This document shows positions 21,692 to 33,926 of a DNA stretch of 64,000 nt, in pieces. A program made the translations under genes and the position numbers. The stretch is from Liriodendron chinense. Lineage: Eukaryota; Streptophyta; Magnoliopsida; Magnoliales; Magnoliaceae. The DNA lies in NCBI GenBank assembly GCA_003013855.2, contig PVNU02001430.1, positions 124,001 to 188,000 of the forward strand, in the 5' to 3' direction. Under the pieces are notes generated by a model that ran no database searches, was not told the origin of the DNA, and saw only the letters and a list, made by a program, of their open reading frames with translations. How positions within the stretch are numbered: the first letter of the stretch is position 1; every line of letters starts with the position of its first letter.

Positions 21692-22909
21692 GGCCTGGCC
21701 CTTTACTGCGGTCCTAGGACAGAATGAGATATCGTGCTCACTGATCTCGACCGCCCATTTAGTTAATCGTCCGGAAGCCTCAGGTTTTTGAAGGACTTGT
21801 CGTAGCGGGTGATTCGTCGGTACTAAAATAACGTGGGCTTGAAAATATGGTCACAGTTTTCGAGCTGCCGTGACTAAGGCTAGGGCCAGTTTCTACATAT
21901 CAGAATACCTAGTTTCTGCATCAACCATTGCTCGACTGATATAATAAACGGGCCTCTGCACCCCGGAATCTTCTCTTATTAAAGCGGCGCTAACGGCCGT
22001 AGTGGACACAGAGAGATAAAGAATGAGTTGCTCATGTGCTACAGGTTTAGATAAAATGGGGGGTGTGCTCATGTATAGCTTCAATTGTTGAAAGGCTTCC
22101 TCACATTGTGGCATCCATTTCCAATCAGACTTGGCCGTTGTACGAAGGAGTTTGAAGAAAGGTAAACACTTGTCTGATGCTCGCGAGATGAACCTGTTTA
22201 ACGATGCGATGCGACCAGCCAGACGCTGGACGTCCTTCAGAGTGGTGGGAGATTTCATCTCTATCAATGCTTTTATTTTCTCAGGATTTGCCTCAATTCC
22301 GTGTTGGCCAACCATGAACCCGAGAAATTTTCCTGCAGACACACCGAACGCACATTTCTCTGGGTTTAATTTCATTTGGTACCTCCTCATTAAGTTGAAG
22401 GCTTCTCGAAGATCAGAAATATGATCAGCTTTTATAGTGCTTTTCACGAGCATGTCATCAACATAGACTTCCATATTCCTACCGATTTGAGCAGCAAATA
22501 TTTTGTTGACGAGATGTTGATAAGTGGCCCCTGCATTCTTGAGACCGAACGGCATTACCTGGTAGCAATATAATCCTCAATCTGTGATGAAGGCGGTATG
22601 CTGGCTATCAGGTGGATGCATCATGATCTGGTTGTAACCAGAATAAGCATCCATAAAGCTAAGCAGAGCGTGTCCAGCTGTTGAATCGACTAACTGGTCG
22701 ATCCGTGGTGTCGAGAAACTATCTTTGGGACATGCTTTGTTCAAGTCTGAATAGTCGACGCACATTCTCCATTTGCCATTAGCTTTCCGGACGAGAACTA
22801 CGTTCGCGACCCACTCTGGATAGTCAATTTCTCTTATGAAATTGACCGTGAGTAGCTTTTCAACTTCAGCCTTGATCGCCATTTGCCTTTCGGCAGTGAA
22901 GGCTCGTCG
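21692..22909 (-). pseudogene. Element A reverse transcriptase and first RNase H
   Basis: Minus strand. RT motifs in order: KWRMCVDYSDLNKACPKDSF, SFMDAYSGYNQI, MPFGLKNAGATYQ, the YVDD catalytic box (about 22454-22465) and FLGFMVGQHGIEANPEKI. RNase H follows as LYLSVSTTAVSAALI and RPVYYISRAM. An in-frame TGA at 22574-22576 sits where the family normally has Arg before GLYCY; it fits a CGA to TGA change. A TAG at 21890-21892 and further stops follow. Confidence 0.92.
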
Positions 22910-25397
22910 ACGCTAGTGTACGGGTTTATGCTTTGGATCAATATTGAGACGATGTACGATGACGTTGGGGTCAATGCCTGGCATATCTTTATGAGACCAA
23001 GCAAACACGTCCTGGTATTCAGTGAGGAAACGGATCAGATCTCCGCGGTGGGCACTGGTTAAAGAGGATCCAATGTACACGATCTTAGGCGGGTCGCCTT
23101 CGGTCAGGTGAATCGCCACTGTTTCCTTCCCCGGAGTTCCTGACTTCAGAGCATTTTCTCTCGAATCCAACGAAGTGCTGGAGGGAACGTCGGGTGAACC
23201 TTGAGCTATCTCCATGACAAGTGTCGCTTGAGCCTTCTTTCGATCTTGGAGGGCTATCTGGTAGCAAGACCGTGCCTCCTGTTGACTTCCTCGCACGACC
23301 CCGATACCATTTGGGGTAGGAAATTTAACACACAGATATGAAGGGTGTAAGGCTGCCCCAATCTTAGTTAGAGACGGCCGCCCCAAAATGGCGTTATACG
23401 CTGATTTTCGGTCCACCACGAGAAAATTTATGAAGATGGTGGTCTTCGCTGGACTTTCTCCAAAAGTAACCGGGAGATCAATGCTTCCTTCAGGTGTCAC
23501 TACTTCACCTCCGAAGCCGACGAGGGGGGTCGAAACTGGCTTGAGTAGGCCTCTGGCAAGTGCCATTTTGTTGAAAGCCTCCAAGTATAGAATATCGGCC
23601 GAGCTACCTGTATCCACCATAATTCGATGTGTCAGATAATTTGATACCTTCAATGTGACTACGATGGAATCTTTGTGAGGGAAGTGAATTCCCGTTGCAT
23701 CTTCGAGAGTGAAGGAAATTGGAGGATGGCTGGCTTTTGACGAGCTAGACGACTGTTCCAGCCAATAGATCTGCTGGGGTTCTTTGGACGCCTTTCGAGC
23801 GTATGCTTTTCTTGAAGCTTGAGAGTCACCCCCACAAGCTGGTCCTCCGACGATGGTGAGGATTTCTCCCGTGGGCTCAGCGTCCTCTTGGTCAGTTTGA
23901 TGATGAGGCGGTTCCTTTTGGCGAGATGAGGTCTTCGTCCTTTCTGGTGATCGATTTTTACGAGCAACATAATCCCGAAGATGGCCTTTTCGAATAAGCG
24001 CTTCGATATGGTCACGTAGAGAGATGCAGTCCTGGGTCCTATGCCCGTGATCTTTGTGGAAGTAACAGAACTTGCTCTTATCCCTCTTCTCAGGATCGGA
24101 TTTGATCTTTGCGGGCCACTTTACATATGGCTTGTGTTTAATCTCCATTAGAACCTTTTCATAAGACTGATTAAGAGGGGTGTAGTTATGGTATTTACCA
24201 GAGTAAGGCTTCTTGGGAGAACGATCGCGCTGATCACGACGATATTTTTTATCTGTAGAAGAGGTTCCTTCTGGCTTGCATTTCTTACTCTGTACTCCAT
24301 GGCGTGTCAATGCGACTTCTTCTGCATTGATATATTTCTGAGCTTTGGCTTGGAACTCTGCCATAGTTTTCGGAGGGCTTTTATCTAAGGCAAACCTGAA
24401 TTTCTCACTCGTTATTCCAGCAATGAGGGCTGTAAGACCCTTTTCTTCAGTGTAACCCTCAGTTTGGACGGCTTCGGCAGTGAACCGTACTGTGAACTCC
24501 TTTATTGTCTCCCCATGCTGCTGTTTCAGATTCATCAGATGGGAGGCTGGCTTCTTAATGCGAATGCTTCCCATGAACTGAGAAAGGAATATCTCCGATA
24601 ACTGGGAAAAGGAACTGATGAAACGAGGCTTTAACCCCTGGAACCACGTACGAGCTGCTTCCTTCAATGTTAAGGGAAAAGCCCTAAACATGATTTCTGA
24701 ACCATGTCCCTCCAACTCCATGAGGGACCTGTATGTTTCCAGATGTTCAAGAGGGTCGCCAATACCTGTGTACGGGGTGATAACAGGCATTCGATACTTT
24801 CTAGGTAACGGGGCTTCCATAACCTCGCTGGTGAAGGGGGACTCGGATTGATGTATCGCCGCCATGACGGCAGATGGCCGATTTGCCTGGTATCGCTGTT
24901 CCATGACATCAAAACGATCATGGATTCTTTTGAGATCTCCTTCCCATGCTAGGGTATAGCTTGATGTTTCGGCGGTGGAGCCCTGCGGTTGAGGTTGTCG
25001 AGACGAACTAGAATGTATAGAATGTGGAGACGGTACAGGGGGATGGCTGCCAAGTGGTGGGACCTGTGGTTCGTCCATAGAATGTCTAGATGCCACTAGT
25101 ATGGGCTGCGGTGGTAACCCTTCTGAGGCTTGTCTCTGAGGTTCGGGGAAATGCTGATCAAGCCGATTTGACAGCGCTTGAACTCCGGCGTTTAGAGTTA
25201 GGAGTGTTTCCGAGGAAACGTAGGACATCGTCTTGATTTCCAGAAGCTTCCAATAATGGGTTTGGTGATGGCATAGTTGGGGCTCCTTGAGGGATGTTCG
25301 TCGAGGCAGGTGGAAGGGTAGGTACGGATTCCGTCTCATCGGGCGGAGGTGGTGCCTGCTTTGAAGTCGAAGGATGAACAACCTTTTTAGGAGGCAT
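22910..25397 (-). pseudogene. Element A gag and aspartic protease
   Basis: Translation would begin at MPPKKVVHPSTSK (ATG at 25397). A frameshift near 25215-25235 moves into the long frame that ends at 22913. Features by position in that frame: retrotransposon gag domain about 24330-24830 (FRAFPLTLKEAARTWF, KEFTVRFTAEA), a zinc-knuckle-like CYFHKDHGHRTQDC near 24067, and the protease active site VDTGSSADIL near 23614 with ILGRPSL downstream. The TAG ending the frame (after HKPVH) sits where the polyprotein should run on into RRRAFTAERQMA and RT, so it is a premature stop, probably from CAG. Confidence 0.92.
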
Positions 25398-25446
25398 CGC
25401 CGAAAGATCTTTATCGGTGGAACGATTGATTTTGATGATCAAGTCG

Positions 25447-25464
25447 TTCCCACAGACGGCGCCA
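25447..25464 (-). other. Primer-binding site of element A
   Basis: On the minus strand TGGCGCCGTCTGTGGGAA lies three bases inside the 5' LTR. The first nine bases match the complement of the plant tRNA-Asp 3' end; the rest diverges from it. The tRNA identity is therefore tentative. Confidence 0.7.
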
Positions 25465-25467
25465 AAC

Positions 25468-26561
25468 TGTTAATGTCAAATTTTGTAACAGGATCCTTCG
25501 AACGTTCACCCTCTCCTCCAGAGATTTCCCCCGCCAAACCTGAAAGAAGACAGACAGCAACCAAGGGTGGCTGGGGTCCAGCCGTTAACCCTCCGATGCT
25601 TAAGTCAGACCAAAGCAGGGAGAAGAGCAGCCAGGCAAAACGGGACAGAGATCGAATATTGTGTGTACCTTTTCTTAATGGAGTCGTTCCTTTATATAGA
25701 TCTGAAGCGATTCAATCTGTTACGTAAGATATCAAGATCCCGCTGATCTCGTGTACGATACGAGATCTTGCTGATTTCGTGGGATAAGATCCTCATCTTT
25801 AGAGACGAGATCCAACCCAATGACTTATTTCGGCAATCACGTTCCTCGATGGCAATCCCTTGAGATCCGAAACCACCAGAGGATAAGCCTAAAAACCGAC
25901 CTATACGGGCTGCCGGTAGGCGTAGAAATAGTGCTGATAGCTCATGTAGAGCTGGGAACCGTAGTTGGAGTCATAGCCAGCGAAAAAGGAAGGAGACGCC
26001 GATGAGACGAAAACCACCGAACTGGGTGTAGCCCTGCCTGGCCTCGCAGGGTCATACTACTCGACGGGAATCGGGTGCTGGTACTGAAGGATAAGAGATG
26101 TAGCCGCAGAAAAGCTGTTCACATGTTGGGACATGGTTGCGAGTCCAAGTGCTCGCTCATTTTGACGTAACTCCTTTCAACGACTTGTGACAATGTCTGC
26201 TCGCTGTTCAAGAAGGGAACCTTTGCTTTGCTTTATCTGACCATCGGCTATGGGAGCTCGAAGCCTTGCGAATAGGTGCTCCGTATTTATCCATCCTACG
26301 ACTCTCGAGCATATGATCTCGAGAGTCGGATGAACATCCTGCGCTTACCCAATTTGCGGCTTGTGATCAGATGATCTCGAAGGTCGGATGGGCATCCTGC
26401 ACTTACCCGATCTGCGACTCTCGCTCAGATGATCTCGAGGGTCCAATGGGTACTTCCGTATTTCCCCAATCTGCGACTCTCGATCAGATATTCTCGAGAG
26501 TTGAATGGGCGTCCGCGTACAATTAACAGCTGAGTTGATCTCCTTTATTTTTCCTATAACA
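25468..26561 (-). repeat. 5' LTR of element A
   Basis: 1094 bp, TGTTAATGTC...CCTATAACA on the plus strand. It is uninterrupted and serves as the empty-site reference for S1. A minus-strand TATATAAAG at 25690-25698 is the TATA candidate. Confidence 0.95.
26315..26512. repeat. 58-bp tandem repeat in the U3 of element A's 5' LTR
   Basis: Same four-unit array as at 9244-9440, with the ctcgag core in most units. Its presence in both LTRs shows that it was part of the element when it inserted. Confidence 0.85.
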
Positions 26562-27911
26562 CAAGCCCAAGTGGGTCTAATCACAAGACTAGCATATGAT
26601 TTAAGTAATAACCAACCAAGTCTATGCATGCATAGATAATAAAATGATTTAACTAATCAAGCTCCTAATCTATGCAACCTATGTAGACTTATGAGAATGG
26701 ATCAATGAGCTTAAGTCTACACTACTTAGTGAAAATACATCTTGTGTGTAGATGTGCCTATCTAGTGCCTAGCATACATCCTATCAAGCATTCATAATTA
26801 AACAATTAAACATACAATGCTAAGATATCAATGAGCTCAATTCAATCACAAACACAAGCATTTATAGTGGTTCGACTTTGGGTCTACTCTACTCTCGGTT
26901 CAAGTATTCAACTCCTTTGAGCACATCGGCATTCACTATCGGAGGTTTTAAATGGGGTTCACCTCTCAACCTTTACACGGAGGTTTTCCCGGTTCACCTC
27001 TCAACCATAACCAGAGTTTTGGACAAAGGGCTAACTCTCAATTCAAACGGAGTTTTGGACATAGGCTAAGTCTCAACCCAACACACGTTCACTCTCGTGT
27101 CGGAGTCTCTCCTTCAAAGACTTTGTTTTGGCTAGCCAAACGAGCCAAGGAGCGCCAAACAGCCCCTAGTCTTTAGGCCGACAAATAAACCAAGGAACGG
27201 CCAACGTCCCTAGTTTGAGTTTAACAAACAAACTCTACACTCAACTCCCAGAGGAAATTGAGTGGATGGATTCTCAACAAAGACAACCTTACTTTTCAGA
27301 TGAGCCCCTTGTTCAGCACCGGTTCGGGTTGCTTGATCTTCGCTCTCCCGTGCTTCAATCAGCTTCCCTTGTTCCCCTGATCGTGTTGCCATTGTGTCGT
27401 CAATGCCCGAGCTACACTTGATCAATCACCTTGCTTGTGATGTCTTTGAGATGCCCAAGGTGATAGGAGGCTAGGTTTGAGAACTCTACAACTAATATAA
27501 ATGGGTTGCCTAGAATTGCTCACCTACAACGATCTCATCTTAGAGATTTGGATAAGGATATGCCTATTAAGGAAGATCCAAACTCTAGAGATCAAGAGGG
27601 GATGAAGGTCATCTTCTTCATGAGCTTGGAATGCTCCAATCTTGTGTTTAAAGCACAAGGAAGATGCTTGCATAGGTTGGGAATGAGCCTCAAATGGTCT
27701 CCAACAATGGTGGCTTGACTCCTCTCAAAATCCCTTTACATGCCCCTTAATTGGAGCCAAGCCCTTTTATAAAAGAGTATGCAACAGATTTAAAACGGGC
27801 AAAAAATGGCTAGTGCTGACCGGTCGGCTAGGGGTCCCCTACCTGTCTTGACCGGTTGGCCATAGGCCAATATGGACAGAGAGTTCACTGTCACTTGGGG
27901 GGGGGGGGGGG
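26562..27911 (-). repeat. LTR F, fragment 2
   Basis: It continues fragment 1 after element A, starting with the TSD copy CAAGC. Read in reverse it follows solo LTR E from about 32000 down to about 30900: shared text covers ggttcacctctcaacc, the AACGTCC 'ccaaggaacg' part and tgagatcgttgtagg. A TTTATAAAAG word is at 27768-27777. Near the end are GACCGGTC words (27819, 27848 region) and then a G17 run (27897-27913), into which element C inserted. The plus-strand peptides in this stretch are not genes. Confidence 0.85.
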
Positions 27912-29474
27912 GGTTCGCTTCCCCAAGTGTAGGGTTGCGATGTAGTAATAATCTCGGTAAGACCGAGGTCGATCCACAGGGACTTATGTAAGAATTCACA
28001 AACACATCCAATAGTTTCTATTGAGAAGCTAACAACCAGATTTCTAAGAGATTGATGTGAGTAACAACTTTGAACTTAAAATGAAGTAATCAATTAATAA
28101 AAAGCACTAGGGGTTCAAGGATCCACTTGTAGCAATCCTTGATGCTCAATTCGCTGTGGTTTCTCACTTTCTCAACTAGAATCGAAATTAAGATCTATCT
28201 AGTCGGATGATAGAGCAGTTAAACTAAATAACCTGCCATATGTATGAACAATGTATATGATTCACTCAATGCAAGCTAGGGTGAGCATGCTCAATTGCAT
28301 AACCATCATTAAGTCCTGTCACAAGACAAAGCTAGATCATGACTTGAACTTGATTCAAATCACATACACAGACAGTCCCATACATACTACAGAAATCCAG
28401 AAAAGTAGAACTTTGGTAGGAAGTTCCCACATGAAGATTATAGTACTAAAGCGTACTCCAATTCCTCGGATCATACAGGTCTAGACTAGCACACGGCAAT
28501 TAAGAACTCAAGCAATTCTTCCAAACATCCATGAGTCATCATAAGACTAAGAAAAACTACTTAGAACTTGTATTAACTTCAAACCATTGTTCTTAAACAT
28601 GAAATCCAACTTCAAAACCAACTTAAACGAATTGAAACATCTTAGATTCACTACAACCTTCACCTCTTAGCCCTAGCTAAGAGGTTTAGCCGTTCATGAT
28701 CCAAGGAAACATGAAACAACTAAGGAAAAACATAAAAACAGTAAACAAACTAGGAGGAGTTGTGGAACTCCGAAATTCACTTCCGCCGCCTCCCTCCTTG
28801 CTCGAACTCTTCTAAGATATCCTAGGACCGATCCCTAGGTGTCCTTTTATAGTGGGGAGGCTCCGCAACATTAGAAACTTCCAGAATTTGCATAAAGCTA
28901 CGCACTGCACAGAGAAAATCGGTGCAAAAAATGAAAAGTTCTGTTTTAAATACATGGCCGATCGGTCTGGACCGGTTGGACTGGGCTGACCGACCGGTCA
29001 TGACCGGTCAGACCTCTCTTGGAATCAGTCCAGCGGCTTCTGGAGGTGGAAAAATGCTCTGGCCGACCGGTCAAGACCGGTCGGCCCTGTTATATTTTTA
29101 GTCCAGCGACTTCCCAAAGGGTGCCGACTTGTTGGCCGACCGGTCTGGACCTGTCGGACCACCTGGTCCCTTGTTCTGTATGCTTCACAGGGTAGCCGGC
29201 AGGTCGGCCGACCGGGACCGGTCGGCCCTTGAACAATTTCTTCTTTTTCTTCTTTTCTTTCTTTTCTTTTCTCCCTCTTTCTTCTTTGGTCCTTGGCCCA
29301 CCTTGGGCCTTCCTTCAAAGGCTCTTAAAGAGGTCTTTTTAGTCTTCAATTGGGCGGAGTCCCTCTCATTCCTACAATCATGAAATCATGCATTAGATTA
29401 GTCTTTAAATCATGAAAACCGTGCATTATGAGTGATGAATTGGGATTAGAATATGCACAATTAAGAGCTCAACA
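27912..29474 (-). repeat. 3' LTR of element C
   Basis: 1563 bp, paired with 46469-48078. TATA candidate (minus CTATAAAAGG) at 28843-28852 and a GACCGGTC-type array at 28960-29225, about 108 bp upstream of it in the LTR's own direction. Confidence 0.93.
28960..29225. repeat. GACCGGTC palindrome array, element C 3' LTR
   Basis: Pairs of GACCGGTC, several with one substitution, separated by about 40-60 bp of spacer containing repeated 'cca gcgacttc' and 'ggaatcagtcca' text. Many pairs are framed as ggcc-gaccggtc ... gaccggtc-ggcc, making longer inverted repeats. Confidence 0.85.
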
Positions 29475-30240
29475 CACCCCCTAACCAGCATTTTGCTAGT
29501 CCCGAGCAAAACATGAGTGAAACCAATTCCATTCTCCAAAACCCAACTCTCTTTTAGAAACCATTCTTCTATACATCCCGAGACACACAAGTGTAAGATT
29601 CAGAAAGATTAGGTGACAGAGGTTGAAATCGTAAACTCTCAAAGCATAATAAATATCCATATGAAATTCCCACTGATTGGTTGATAAATAGAAGAGTTTG
29701 AACAAATTCAACCTAGTGTGCATTGTGAAAATTCAACTCATGAGTTTCCAGTATTATCTTCTTCATAGATCCACTAGATTATAGATCACAAGGTATATAG
29801 AGCAACACAAGTCCATGACGGGAATTTGCCTTACTGTCCTTCCGACGGCTTTCACACTACGTCCCATTTTCGGCTTTGGTTACGGGTAGGCCATCCCCCG
29901 GTTGGTAATTTTCCACAATTTTCCATCATTCCCAATTTCATCCTTCCTTTTCCTTTTTCTTTTGAATTACATAGGATTTTTAGAAATCCATATCCTTCAT
30001 TATTTTCCCATGGACAAGGATGGACAAAGTACCCCGGCTTGGTTTCTCAACACCTTGAATCAAAATCTAACTAATCCACAAATCACATAATCCCTTCAAC
30101 CCGTGAAAATCGTGTATTGTGAACTAGGTGTAAGAGTGTTTAAATTTTCTATCAATCCCAGAAATAGGGGAATTCACATATAAAACCATTATGCTATGAG
30201 AAATTCAAAACTTACAACCTCATACACTTCATATCTCCTC
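29475..30240 (-). other. PPT and conserved 3' module of element C (part 1)
   Basis: PPT (minus GGTTAGGGGGTG) at 29475-29486. The module is collinear with B, D and G. A minus-strand frame at 29496-29723 encodes a 75-residue peptide whose sequence (FYLSTNQWEFHM, LGMYRRMVSK) is also recognisable in G at 50653-50871. E and D then interrupt the module; it resumes at 32173-32313 and 40178-40398. Confidence 0.75.
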
Positions 30241-32172
30241 TGTTAGTGCACTTTTTCGTGGCATACTAGTGCACCTTGTTTGTCAATCACTTACAGCAGT
30301 GAGTCTTGTGTCGGTTGAGCCCAATGAAGACGAAGACTGAAGACTCAAGACGTCCAGCCGCATCAAGGGATAAGATTCAGGTAAAAGTGATGCCTTGGTG
30401 CCTTAACCTCGACCAAAACCTATCCCCTTTGTATCCTTGATGACCTTGACCATATTTAGAACCCTTTAGGCATCATAGATAGGCCCTAGGTGTCCCATTT
30501 GATCATCCAAACCTTGGCCTAAAACTACATGCTGAAGAATGAAGAACTCAGCACATTGAAGAGGGGACCCAGGCTGGTCCGACCGGTCATGACCGGTCGG
30601 ACAGCAGCCCTGCTGCATGCTCAATGGCCAGCCGACCGGTCAAGACCGGTCGGCCTTCACAAATCAAGGAGGCCAGCAAGAGTGGCCGACCGGTCATGAC
30701 CGATCGGCCTGGCATGTCCACATGTCCAGCAAGGGACGCCGACTGGTCATGACCGGTCGGCCTGAAGCGTTTGGGCTATCCAGTGAGGGGGTCCGACCGG
30801 TCATGACCGGTCGGCCCATGTTCTTGGCCTATACAATGCTTGTCATTCAACAGGGGAGTCCGACCGGTCATGACCGGTCGGAACAGGTCGGCATATAGCC
30901 ATTTTTTGACCGTTGGGGCTCTATTTCCCTACATATAGAGCTCCGGTTTTGGGCATTTAGAGGAGGATTTTTGAGGAAGGAAAGCCACCATTGAAGGAGT
31001 TCTTTTGAGGCTTATTCCTTGACCTATGCAAGGCATCTTCCTTGTGCTTTAACACAAGATTAAGAGCATTCCAAGCTTATGAAGAAGATGACCTTCATCC
31101 CCTCTTGATCTCTAGAGTTAGGAAGCTTCTTGATTGGCAAATCCCTGTCCTAAAATCGAAGATGAGATCGTTGTAGGTAAGAGACTCTAGGAAACCCATT
31201 CCCACTAAGTTGTAGAGTTCTCAAACCCATCCTCCTAGCACCTTGGGCATTTCAAGGCATCGCATGCAAGGTGTTTGATCGAATGTGGCTGAGGCATTGG
31301 CGACGCAACGGCGGCACGATCGAGGGAGCAAAGGGAAGCTGATTGAAGCACGGGAGAGCGGAGATCAAGCAACCCAATCCGGCGCTAAACAAGGGGCTCA
31401 TCCGACAAGTAGGTTGTCTAATTTGAGAGTCCATTTTAGAGTTTTTTTTTCGAACTCGACCTAGGGACGTTAGTCGTTCCTTGGCCCGTCAGCCGGGCCT
31501 AAACTAAGTCTCTAAGGGGGAGCCTCCGACACGGGAGTAAACGTGCGATAAGGTTGAGAGTTAGCCTATGTCTAAAACTCCGGATACGGTTGAGAGGTGA
31601 ACCGATAAAACCTCCGTGTAAAGGTTGAGAGGTGAACCTCATTTAAAACCTCTGATAGTGAATGTCGGTGTGCTCAAAGGGGTTGAGTACTTGAACCGGG
31701 AGTGGAGTAGACACGTAGTCGAACCACTATACATCCTTGTGTTTGTGATTGTTCTTGAGCACATTCTATCTTTGCATTGTTAGTTTAATTGCTTAATTAT
31801 GAATGATTGATAGGAATGCATGCTAGGCACTTTTTAGGCATCCTCACACAAGATGTACCTTCACTACTTGTGTAGACTTGAGCTCATTGATCCACTCTCA
31901 TAAGTCTACACAAGATGCATAGGTTAGGAGCTTGATTACTTGATTCCTTTATGTACCATGCATGCTTGACTAGGATTGCTTATTGCTTTACTCTTGCTAG
32001 TCTTTTGATTAGACCCACCAAGGCTTGGAAGCCGAGGTGTTCTTGCTTACAAAGCTTATTTTATTGAATTGCATAAGTAGGCGAAAAGAATTTGAAAAAG
32101 GTCCATATCACCCCCTCTAGGTCCTTAAACATATCTCCGAGTATCTCTACAAGCGGTGAAACCGCAATTTCA
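30241..32172 (+). mobile_element. E: solo LTR of the F family
   Basis: 1932 bp, TGTTAGTGCAC...GCAATTTCA, TSD TCCTC (30236-30240 and 32173-32177). The empty site is visible in B (near 16170) and G (near 51390). No coding domain. It aligns in inverse orientation with all four fragments of F. The superfamily is uncertain; the 'aagacgaagactgaagactc' start region recalls Copia-type LTRs, a weak inference. Confidence 0.88.
30581..30882. repeat. Six-unit GACCGGTC tandem array in solo LTR E (~53-bp period)
   Basis: Pairs of the form GACCGGTC-at/aa-GACCGGTC begin at 30581, 30634, 30688, 30741, 30794 and 30862, so five of the units step at 53-54 bp and the last at 68. Two units have one altered base. 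A TATA-like acatatag follows at about 30931. Confidence 0.93.
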
Positions 32173-32313
32173 TCCTCCTCTTAAATTCATATCATCTTGA
32201 GTGCATAGAAACGAAGTTTTCCAAAAAGAGTTTTGAATTTTAGAAAAATCAAAAAATTTCTACATAATTGCTCGAAATGTTACAAAACGCTGGATTCATC
32301 CAAGTGATCCTAC

Positions 32314-33926
32314 TGTTCACTCCCCAAGTGTAGGGTTGCGAAGTAGTAATAATTCGGAAAGACCGAGTATCGTTCCCACAGAGATTTATGAATGCGTATT
32401 CTCAGAATTTATCTAAAATAACTAGTAATTAAGATCCTATTAAGAACTAAAGCTAGAAAATAATGATTTGGGTTTAAACAGTGAATGGTTAAGGTAATAT
32501 CAATCTAAAAAGGCACTAGAGAGCCAAGGATCCACTTTTGATAAGTTTCAATGCATCAACACAACTAAGTCTCTCATAACTCAATCGGAATCGAATTCAT
32601 ATCTCTATCCGATTGGAATATAGAGCGTTTCAATCAACAATTATCCAAAACAATTGTTTATTCATTGAGTTGATTCCCACAACCATGCTCAGGCCTTGGG
32701 GACACTCAATTGTGTAGGCCAAGCCGCTTTTCAATCTTGTTCAAACTCACAACCATAGCCTTCATCAAATCCTGTCACTAGACTTGATTACAACTAATGA
32801 TTAGAACTCTAATTAAATCAAAATCAATCGACAAACAACTATTTCAGATTACTACAAAAGATAAGAACTTTAGTTGAATGAGTTCCCACATGAAAATCAG
32901 GCCATTGCATACAAGGCAATCAAAGAATCTACCATGCCCGGAGTCGATGATAGATCAATGAACTACACAAGCATAAACAATGCTCAGAAGCTAAATTACT
33001 AAGTTATGATCACTAAGAATCACATGAGCCCAGGGTCATCAAGAGATCAAAGTAAAAACCCGACTAGTACTTGATTCAAACTCACATTAACTAAAATTCA
33101 TCAATTAAATCATAAAAGGGAAACCTAGGTTGCATCAATCCATCAAAAACGAATCAAAAGCTTCACCTCTTAGCCCTAGCTAAGAGGTTTTAGTTCATCT
33201 CTAACATCCTTGAACTAAAAAGCCTCAAAAACATAAAAAACTACTAAAAGAGGAAGAAAACTAGAAACTCGAAGTAGAATCCGTCTCCTAAGCAATCCCC
33301 ACGTCCTAGCATGCATGGTATGAAGAGAAGAAGTCCTTTTATAGCTTGGAGGCGTCCATTGCGTAAGAAACTTCCAGATTTCGCGTAAGGATACGCACTT
33401 GCGCAGAGAATTTCGACGCCCCAAAATAGAAACTGCCGTTTTTGCATGGCCGACCGGTCGCACGACCGGTCGGACTGGCCTGGCCGACCAGTCATGATCG
33501 GTCGGACCTATTAGTCCCATCATTCCAGCGAGCTCTAAAACCCCTCAGACTTGTTGGCTGACCGATCTTTCCTCCAGCAACTTCCAATGATATGGCCGAC
33601 CGGTCTTGACCGGTCTGGCTCCTTTAGCCGACCGGTTGTACGACCGGTCTAGGCCCTTTTTCTCTTCATTTCTTTCTTTGTTTCTTCTTTTCTCCTTTCC
33701 TTACTTTGTCTTTCTTCGATCCTCTTTCAACCTTCATCCAATGGCTCTAACTAGCCTCTTTTGGTCTTCAATGCTTGTAAGGAGCTCTATTTAGCCTTGA
33801 ATCAGTGAAATCTCCATCTTGTTCCTACAATCACAAATCATGCATTAGAGTAGTCCTTTAAACATGTAAACCGTGCATAATGAGTGATGAATTTGGGTTA
33901 GAATATGCACAATTAAGAGTTTAACA
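32314..33926 (-). repeat. 3' LTR of element D
   Basis: 1613 bp, TGTTCACTCCCC...GAGTTTAACA. TATA candidate (minus CTATAAAAGG) at 33334-33343. The GACCGGTC array is at 33452-33648, starting about 108 bp upstream of it. The LTR is clearly diverged from those of C and G outside the ends. Confidence 0.95.
33452..33648. repeat. GACCGGTC palindrome array, element D 3' LTR
   Basis: Exact GACCGGTC words at 33452 and 33463, then degenerate pairs (gaccagtc-at-gatcggtc), then gaccggtc pairs up to 33648. Some pairs have a 3-4 base spacer (cac, gtac-type) instead of two. Confidence 0.85.

Larger units (their letters stand above)
2310..26561 (-). mobile_element. Element A: Tat-lineage Ty3/Gypsy LTR retrotransposon
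   Basis: Complete element on the minus strand, bounded by TG...CA LTRs and the TSD CAAGC (2305-2309 and 26562-26566). Removing its two nested insertions (S1 and B) leaves about 11.0 kb. Order on the minus strand: 5' LTR, PBS, gag, aspartic protease, RT, RNase H, a second RNase H-like domain, integrase, a tandem-repeat spacer, an antisense gene, PPT, 3' LTR. The double RNase H and the antisense accessory gene next to the 3' LTR are known traits of the Tat lineage (Retand, Grande, RIRE2 and Ogre relatives). Nonsense codons, frameshifts and the split integrase make it non-functional. Confidence 0.93.

Noticed and set aside
27215..27718. Short plus-strand frames in fragment 2 of LTR F
   Set aside because: The same stretch in solo LTR E has no matching open frame; they are not conserved.
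30581..30882. Palindromic repeats with spacers, CRISPR-like at first sight
   Set aside because: The spacers are partly similar and the array lies in an LTR with TSDs next to a TATA-like word; eukaryotic context.
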